Source of the DNA: Streptomyces antibioticus
Lineage (GTDB): Bacteria > Actinomycetota > Actinomycetes > Streptomycetales > Streptomycetaceae
NCBI RefSeq assembly: GCF_001514065.1
Contig: NZ_KQ948422.1
Location: 992,001-1,056,000 of the forward strand
DNA: 64,000 nt
Reading direction: 5' to 3'
A program made the translations under genes and the position numbers. The notes beneath the pieces are model-generated. The model did no database searches. It was not told the DNA's origin and saw nothing but the letters and a program-made list of their open reading frames with translations. This document shows positions 58,822-64,000 of the stretch, one piece after another (within the stretch, counting starts at the first letter, position 1; every line of letters starts with the position of its first letter).

Positions 58822-61800
58822 GTGGCGGGGCGTCGTGAGGTGCCGGTGGACCCGGCGGCGGGGCCGGTGCAGAGGTTCGCGTGCGAGTTACGCCGGCTGC
58901 GGGCGGAGGCGGGCGGGATGACCTACCGGGCCCTGGCCTCGCGCGCGGGCTACTCCGTGACGACGCTGTCGCAGGCGGCAGCGGGTGAGCAGCTGCCGAC
59001 GCTGCCGGTGGTGCTGGCCTATGTGCGGGCCTGCGGCGGTGATGCCGTCCGGTGGGAAGCCCGGTGGCAGCAGACCGTGCGGGAGTGCGCCGACGGCGCC
59101 CCTGAGGAGGACGGGGCCCTTGTGCCGTACCGCGGCCTGGCACGGTTCGAGCCCGGCGACAGCCATCTCTTCTTCGGCCGGGAACACCTCACGGCAGACC
59201 TGGTCGACCTGATGCGCCGTCGCCGTGTCGCCGCGCTGTTCGGCCCGTCCGGCAGCGGCAAGTCCTCCCTGCTGCGGGCCGGCCTGATACCCGCCCTGCG
59301 ACGCCCCGGCCTGCCGGCCCCGCCCGCTGCCGCGATTCGGATCCTGACGCCGGGCGAGCACCCCGCCCGCACCCACGCAGCCCTGCTCACCCCGGCCGAA
59401 GGCGCGGACGCCGATGCGGACACCTTCGTCATCGTCGACCAGTTCGAAGAGGTCTTCACCCTCTGCCACGATCCGGCGGAGCGCGCCCGATTCATCGAGC
59501 TGCTGCTCAGCGCCTCGCAGCCGGAGCGCCGCATGCGGGTGCTGCTGGCGGTGCGCGGCGACTTCTACGGCCGCTGCGCCGAGCACCGCGCCCTGGCCGA
59601 CGCACTGCGCGACGCCAACCTGCTGGTCGGCGCGATGACCCCGGCGGAACTGCGGCACGCCGTCGTCAGGCCGGCCACGCACGCCGGACTGAAGGTGGAA
59701 CGCGCCCTGACCGCCCGGCTGATCAAGGATGTCGCCGACGCGCCGGGCGGGCTGCCGCTGCTGTCCCACGCGCTCCTGGAGACCTGGCGCCGTCGGCGCG
59801 GCAAGACCCTCACCCTGGCGGGCTACGAGGCGGCCGGATGCCTGGACGGTGCGGTCGCCCAGAGCGCCGAGCAGTTGTACGGCCGTTTCACCGCCGACCA
59901 GGCAGCGGCCTGCCGCCGGATCCTGCTGCGCCTGATCGCCCCGGGGAACGGCACCCCCGACACCCGCCGCCCCGTCGCACGCGCCGAACTGCGCGGTACC
60001 GAAGGGGGCGACAGCGTCGAGGTACTGGAGGCGCTGGCCGCGGCCCGGCTGCTCACCCTGGACGGCGAGCGGGTCGAGCTGGCCCACGAGGCCCTGATCA
60101 CTGCCTGGCCCCGGCTGCGCGGCTGGATCGAGGAAGACCGCGAACGGCTGCGCGTGCACCGGGGTCTCACCGAGGCGGCCCACGCCTGGCTGGAACTGGG
60201 CCGCGACCCGGGCGCCCTGTACCGAGGCAGTCGGCTCGCCCTCGCCCGGGATGCCCTCGGCGCAGCGCCGCACGAGGAGTTGACCGACGTGGAGCGTGCC
60301 TTCCTCGACGCCAGCCGCGCCGATGCGCACAAGGGGCGCCGCCGCCATCGGCTGGTGCTCGGCGCCGTCACCGCCGCCCTGTGCCTCGCCCTCATCGCCG
60401 CCGGCCTCGCGGTCAGGCAGTGGCACAACGCCGTCAGCGCCCAACAGCTCGCCCAGTCCCGGCAGTTGGCCGCCCAGTCCCGGGCCCTGCTGGACACCGA
60501 ACCCGACCTCGCCGCACTGCTCGCCGTCCACGCCTACCGCACCAGCCCGAGCCGCGAAGCCACCGCCGCCCTGTATGCCGCAGCCGCGCTACCGCTGCCT
60601 CAACGGTTGACCGCCGGCACCGCACCCGTGCAGTCCCTCGCCCTCAGCCCGGACGGGCACACCCTCGCCACCCAGAGCGCGGACGGCGCCGTACGGATAT
60701 GGAACCTGCCCGAGGGCAGGCTGCGCCGCACGCTCACCGACCGCCATGCCGCGTCCGTCGCGGCGTTCAGCCCCGATGGGCACACCCTTGCCACGACCAC
60801 CGAGGGCACGAAAGGCCAGGTCGTGCTCTGGGATGCGGAAACGGGCCGGAAGCTCGCCACCTTCGCCGTACCCGACAATCCGGTGCGCGCCGTCGCCTTC
60901 AGTCCCGACGGCCGCAGCATGGCAGCCGCCTCCCGCGCGGGCGTACGCGTCTGGGACCTCGCCACCGGTCGCGCCCGCCACTTCACCGGCCTGCCCGACC
61001 TGGAGGCGGTTGCCTTCGGCCCGGACGGACGCACCCTCGCCGCGGTCACCGTCGACGGACGCACGCGGGTGTGGGACACGACCACCGGCCGGCCCCGCAC
61101 CACCGGCGACCACCGCATGCACCCCTACACGGCCGTCTTCAGTCCTGACGGCCGGACCTACGCGTATATCGGCACCGACGGGACCCTGAAACTACGGAAC
61201 GTGGCCACCGACAAGGTCCGGCACACCCTCGACACCCGCCCCGGCACGTCGAGCCGGGTCGCCTTCTCCCCCGACGGACGCACCCTCGCCGTCCCCGGCA
61301 TCGGCGACACCGTGGGCCTGTGGGACACCGCCACCGGCACCCTGCGGTCCACCGTCACCGCAGGCCGTCATGCCCGTGGGGTCATGACGATGGCGCTCGG
61401 CACGGACGGCCGGACCCTGATCGCCGGCAGCAACCTCGACCCCACTGTCCGAGTCCACCGGCTGCCCGCCGACCGTCCGCAGACCGTTCTCACCGGCCGG
61501 ACAGGTGCCGGCACTTCCCTCAGCGACCTGGCCTTCAGCGCGGACGGGCGCACGCTGGCCACCGTGCGCCCAGGTCCGCCGGGCCGCGGGGTCATCCAGC
61601 TCTGGAACGCCCGTACCGGCCACCCCCGATCCACCCTGAAGCTCGACACCGACCCGGCACCGCGCGGATCGGACGAACCGTTCGTGATGCCCCGCCCCGC
61701 CGCCGTGACGCTCGGCCCGACCGGCCAGGGCCTGGCCGCCCGGACGCTCCGCGCCTCCCTCCGCGAGCAACGGATCGAAGTCCGGGACGTCGCAACCGGC

Positions 61801-62544
61801 CGCCTGCGCCACAGCCGCGCCCAAGGCACCCTCGACGCGGCCGTCTTCAGCCCTGACGGCACACGCCTCGCGCTCGTCGGCCGGGACGGATCGGTGCGGA
61901 TCTGGCAGCTTGCGACCGGCGCCCTCCGCATCGCCGGAACCGACCCCGACCAGCCCGTCAGAGCGGTCGCCTTCACCCCCGACGGCCGCACCCTCGCCGT
62001 CGTACGCATCACACCGACCGGCGAACGGATCACCCTGCACAACGCGACGACCGGACACCCTCAACGCACCATCGACCCGGGCACCACAGCCCCACTGACC
62101 CTGGCGTTCAGCCCCGACGGACACACGCTGGCCACCGCCAGCACCGGCACTGGAACCGTCAGGACCTGGGACACCCGCACCGGACAACTCCAGGACACCT
62201 TCCGTGTCAGTGCCGAGGTGTCCTCACTCGCCTTCAGCCCCGACGGACACACCCTGGCCACCGGCAGCCCACGCGGAATCCAGCTGTGGGACCTCACCAC
62301 CCTCCAACCCCGCACCACGCTGCCCGCCCGCACGCCGACAGCCCTGGAATTCAGCCCCGACGGACGCACACTCGCCGTCGCCGACGGCAGCACGGCCGAG
62401 CTGTGGAGCATCGACCTCCCCGACCCCGACCAGGCGATCCACACCATCTGCCAGGCCAGCACCGACCCCCTCACCCCACGCGAACGATCGGCATACCTGC
62501 ACGACCGGTCCGCCGACACGGGCTGCCCCACCCCTGCGCCGTAG
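58822..62544 (+). CDS. HTH-nSTAND ATPase-WD40 protein
   Basis: A 1240-residue multi-domain protein. An N-terminal Cro/XRE-type HTH (about 15-75, MTYRALASRAGYSVTTLSQAAAGE) is followed by an nSTAND ATPase (about 100-400: YRGLARFEPGDSHLFFGRE, Walker A GPSGSGKSS at 141-149, Walker B FVIVDQFEE at 202-210). A transmembrane-like helix lies near 511-531, and 14 WD40 repeats (about 600-1205) with the FSPDGRTLA core form two seven-bladed propellers. The family is frequent in streptomycetes and may sense a ligand to switch oligomeric state. GAGGAGG 8 nt before the GTG at 58822 decides the start. The partner is unknown. Confidence 0.94.
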   Translation: MAGRREVPVDPAAGPVQRFACELRRLRAEAGGMTYRALASRAGYSVTTLSQAAAGEQLPTLPVVLAYVRACGGDAVRWEARWQQTVRECADGAPEEDGALVPYRGLARFEPGDSHLFFGREHLTADLVDLMRRRRVAALFGPSGSGKSSLLRAGLIPALRRPGLPAPPAAAIRILTPGEHPARTHAALLTPAEGADADADTFVIVDQFEEVFTLCHDPAERARFIELLLSASQPERRMRVLLAVRGDFYGRCAEHRALADALRDANLLVGAMTPAELRHAVVRPATHAGLKVERALTARLIKDVADAPGGLPLLSHALLETWRRRRGKTLTLAGYEAAGCLDGAVAQSAEQLYGRFTADQAAACRRILLRLIAPGNGTPDTRRPVARAELRGTEGGDSVEVLEALAAARLLTLDGERVELAHEALITAWPRLRGWIEEDRERLRVHRGLTEAAHAWLELGRDPGALYRGSRLALARDALGAAPHEELTDVERAFLDASRADAHKGRRRHRLVLGAVTAALCLALIAAGLAVRQWHNAVSAQQLAQSRQLAAQSRALLDTEPDLAALLAVHAYRTSPSREATAALYAAAALPLPQRLTAGTAPVQSLALSPDGHTLATQSADGAVRIWNLPEGRLRRTLTDRHAASVAAFSPDGHTLATTTEGTKGQVVLWDAETGRKLATFAVPDNPVRAVAFSPDGRSMAAASRAGVRVWDLATGRARHFTGLPDLEAVAFGPDGRTLAAVTVDGRTRVWDTTTGRPRTTGDHRMHPYTAVFSPDGRTYAYIGTDGTLKLRNVATDKVRHTLDTRPGTSSRVAFSPDGRTLAVPGIGDTVGLWDTATGTLRSTVTAGRHARGVMTMALGTDGRTLIAGSNLDPTVRVHRLPADRPQTVLTGRTGAGTSLSDLAFSADGRTLATVRPGPPGRGVIQLWNARTGHPRSTLKLDTDPAPRGSDEPFVMPRPAAVTLGPTGQGLAARTLRASLREQRIEVRDVATGRLRHSRAQGTLDAAVFSPDGTRLALVGRDGSVRIWQLATGALRIAGTDPDQPVRAVAFTPDGRTLAVVRITPTGERITLHNATTGHPQRTIDPGTTAPLTLAFSPDGHTLATASTGTGTVRTWDTRTGQLQDTFRVSAEVSSLAFSPDGHTLATGSPRGIQLWDLTTLQPRTTLPARTPTALEFSPDGRTLAVADGSTAELWSIDLPDPDQAIHTICQASTDPLTPRERSAYLHDRSADTGCPTPAP

Positions 62545-62612
62545 CGCGGGATGGTTGACCGTCTGAGTTAACGCCGATAACTTAACGGTCTTCACTCAGA
62601 TGGGAGCAGCCC

Positions 62613-63017
62613 GTGCCCACACTCGCAGCCGAAGACGTCTACGCCCTCGCGCCGTACGCCAAGACCCTCGGGGTCGTGTTCGAGGAGATGGCGCCAGGCG
62701 GTGTTCGGGCCACGCTGGCGCACGATCATTCACTCTCCACCGTGGGCGGTGGCCTCCATGGCGGAGCGTTGATGGGGCTCGCCGATGTGAGCGCTGCCGT
62801 GTGCGCCGCACTCAACGGTCCCGTCGGCGCCGCGCCGGCCACCGTGGAGTCGACCACGCACTTCCTTCGGCCGGCGCACACCGGCGTCGTCGCGACAGCT
62901 CGTCCCCTGCGCGTGGGCCGCAACACCGTCATCGAGGTCGACGTGCACGACGCCGAAGGCGAACTGTGCGCCCGGGTGACCCAGGTGGTCACCGCCGTCA
63001 AACCGAAGACAGCCTGA
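62613..63017 (+). CDS. PaaI-type hotdog thioesterase
   Basis: A 134-residue hotdog-fold protein. The PaaI/YigI pattern is clear: GGGLHGGALMGLADVSAA near 47-64 carries the conserved HGG, followed by VESTTHFLRPAHTG near 88. It splits acyl-CoA thioesters, often of phenylacetate-type or aromatic acyl groups. GGGAG precedes the GTG at 62613. It is followed 28 nt later by a TetR gene on the same strand, which likely regulates it. Confidence 0.92.
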   Translation: MPTLAAEDVYALAPYAKTLGVVFEEMAPGGVRATLAHDHSLSTVGGGLHGGALMGLADVSAAVCAALNGPVGAAPATVESTTHFLRPAHTGVVATARPLRVGRNTVIEVDVHDAEGELCARVTQVVTAVKPKTA

Positions 63018-63045
63018 TGCCGCTCTCCCCCGAAGGCCTCTTCCC

Positions 63046-63690
63046 GTGACCGGCACCCGCGTTCGCGCCGCGAAGGGCCAAGGCGGCCTGCTCCGTGAGC
63101 AGTTGCTCGACATCGCGGGTCAACTCCTCGAAGACGGTGGCCCCGCGGCCCTGACGATCCGCGCGGTGGCGACGAGCGCGGGAGTCACCCCGCCGGCCGT
63201 CTATCTCCACTTCGCCTCGAAGAGGGAACTCGTCCACGCCACGTGCCTGCGGGTGTGGAGTTCGCTGTTCACCGAATTGGAGGCCGTGTCGCAGGGGGCC
63301 CAGGATCCGGTGACGGCCCTCTACGAAACCTGCGTCGCCTACATCGCATTCGGGCTTCGCCATCCCGCCCAGTACCGGCTCGTGATGGACGGCGAGGCAA
63401 CCGAGGCCAGTCGCCAGAACGAGGACGCGTGCTTCCGCTACTTCCGCGACAAGGTCGCCGCGTGCGCCGACGCCGGAGTACCGGTGGCGAGCACCACCGA
63501 GACCGCCAGACTGCTGTGTTCCGGCGTGCACGGCGCGGTCAGCCTCCTCATCCACCAGGAACGTGACGTCTGGCCGCCGGACACCGCGCGCTATGCCGCC
63601 AGGGCGGCGTCCGCAACCGTGCACGGCACGCTCCTCACCGCGTCGCACACCCTCCGCCCCTCGATGTCCACCGTGATAAGGCCGGCCTGA
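63046..63690 (+). CDS. TetR-family transcriptional regulator
   Basis: A 214-residue TetR protein: the HTH near 15-60 (LTIRAVATSAGVTPPAVYLHFASKRELVHA) and the all-helical ligand domain with the common TetR_C_13-like segment (GLRHPAQYRLVMDGE near 105). The GTG start is 46 nt from the preceding thioesterase gene region. It probably senses an acyl-CoA or related compound and controls that gene. Confidence 0.92.
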   Translation: MTGTRVRAAKGQGGLLREQLLDIAGQLLEDGGPAALTIRAVATSAGVTPPAVYLHFASKRELVHATCLRVWSSLFTELEAVSQGAQDPVTALYETCVAYIAFGLRHPAQYRLVMDGEATEASRQNEDACFRYFRDKVAACADAGVPVASTTETARLLCSGVHGAVSLLIHQERDVWPPDTARYAARAASATVHGTLLTASHTLRPSMSTVIRPA

Positions 63691-63734
63691 CCCATTGGGG
63701 TGCCTGACGCGCCGGTGTGGCAAGATCCGCTGGC

Positions 63735-64000
63735 ATGTCGTCTTTTCGTGCACGTGCGTGGTCAACAGCCCTTCGTCGTCTGCTCGTTGTCCCCGTCACC
63801 GTGCTGGTGGCGGCCGGCGCCACCGGTGCCGCACCGGCACCGGCACCGGCTGCCGAGGCCAACACCGCGACGCCCGACCGGCTTCGCTACGAAGTGTCTC
63901 TGCGCGGCGACGCCGACGGCTCCCACTGGGCGGGCCACCAGCGGGTGTCGTTCAGGAATGCCTCCGCCCGGCCCCTGCGTGAGGTGTACGTACGTCTGTG
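63735..64000 (+). CDS. Probable secreted M1-type metallopeptidase, 5' end only
   Basis: An open frame begins at ATG 63735 and runs off the window after 88 codons. A signal peptide (basic MSSFRARAWSTALRRLL, hydrophobic core, APAPAPAAEA cleavage region) is followed by DRLRYEVSLRGDADG and RVSFRNASARPLREVYVRL, the N-terminal beta-domain pattern of secreted M1 (aminopeptidase N-like) proteins. The catalytic HExxH would lie outside the window, so activity cannot be judged. Confidence 0.6.
   Translation, partial: MSSFRARAWSTALRRLLVVPVTVLVAAGATGAAPAPAPAAEANTATPDRLRYEVSLRGDADGSHWAGHQRVSFRNASARPLREVYVRL

Noticed and set aside
1-64000. CRISPR arrays or cas genes
   Set aside because: No regularly spaced repeats of 25-40 bp and no Cas proteins were seen. 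TnpB is an IS605-family protein, not Cas12.

Overview
The window is high-GC actinobacterial DNA, almost certainly from a Streptomyces or close relative. Evidence for this is the GC-rich third codon positions, many GTG and a few TTG starts, dense overlapping operons, and families common in that genus: MmyB-type XRE, HxlR and ROK regulators, SAV2177-like methyltransferases, nSTAND-WD40 proteins and PASTA-less kinases. The species cannot be named from sequence alone. About 57 protein genes are supported. No rRNA, CRISPR array or prophage was seen; the only RNA-gene-like feature is a degraded tRNA-Cys-like sequence beside a TnpB element.

Layout. 1-480: decayed remains of a tricarboxylate-uptake/response-regulator locus. 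652-16313: what looks like one specialised-metabolism region. It holds an MmyB-like regulator, a reductase/exporter/bicovalent flavin oxidase operon on the minus strand, a phosphotriesterase-like hydrolase/cupin/SDR operon on the plus strand, an aldo-keto reductase plus FAD monooxygenase pair, and then a tight plus-strand operon of an AfsA-type protein, HAD hydrolase, KAS III, ACP, KAS II, FabG-type and FabI-type reductases, closed by a perfect hairpin. The last set pairs the butyrolactone/furan-signal enzyme AfsA and a phosphatase-fold protein with a private fatty-acid synthase. It is the best candidate in the window for an undescribed system.

16604-24163: a carbohydrate-type ABC importer without its ATPase, a ROK regulator, a GMC oxidoreductase, a CDA-fold deaminase and a TIM-barrel isomerase/epimerase-like protein, suggesting uptake and oxidative breakdown of a glycoside or nucleoside. 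24247-25731: a solo IS200/IS605-type TnpB with intact catalytic residues and hairpin ends, abutting the tRNA-Cys-like sequence. 26045-29129: a Tat-exported flavin amine/amino-acid oxidase facing an imine-reductase-like enzyme whose divergent neighbour is an HxlR regulator with a clear palindrome. 29323-34650: small stress-type proteins, a DHFR-fold reductase, an esterase, a lipoprotein, and an SDR/LysR divergent pair.

34729-38407: an arsenic resistance island (acetyltransferase, ArsC, aquaporin, ArsR, ArsI/CadI, BASS-type efflux) with ArsR-like palindromes in the arsR-arsI gap. 38648-45421: cell-envelope genes: a DUF4232 lipoprotein, a small membrane protein, a membrane Ser/Thr kinase ending in a peptidoglycan-binding domain, and two tandem DUF4139 (MuiA-like) proteins. 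45589-54152: acetyltransferase, methyltransferase, DUF2461, TetR/cupin pair, a phosphorothioate-DNA type HNH (type IV) restriction enzyme, HxlR/EthD/PhzF with twin 17-bp palindromes, and HtpG. 54268-64000: DUF4097 lipoprotein, VOC protein, HEAT-repeat protein, membrane acyltransferase, a 1240-residue HTH-nSTAND-WD40 protein, a PaaI-type thioesterase with a TetR regulator, and the 5' end of a probable secreted M1-type metallopeptidase.
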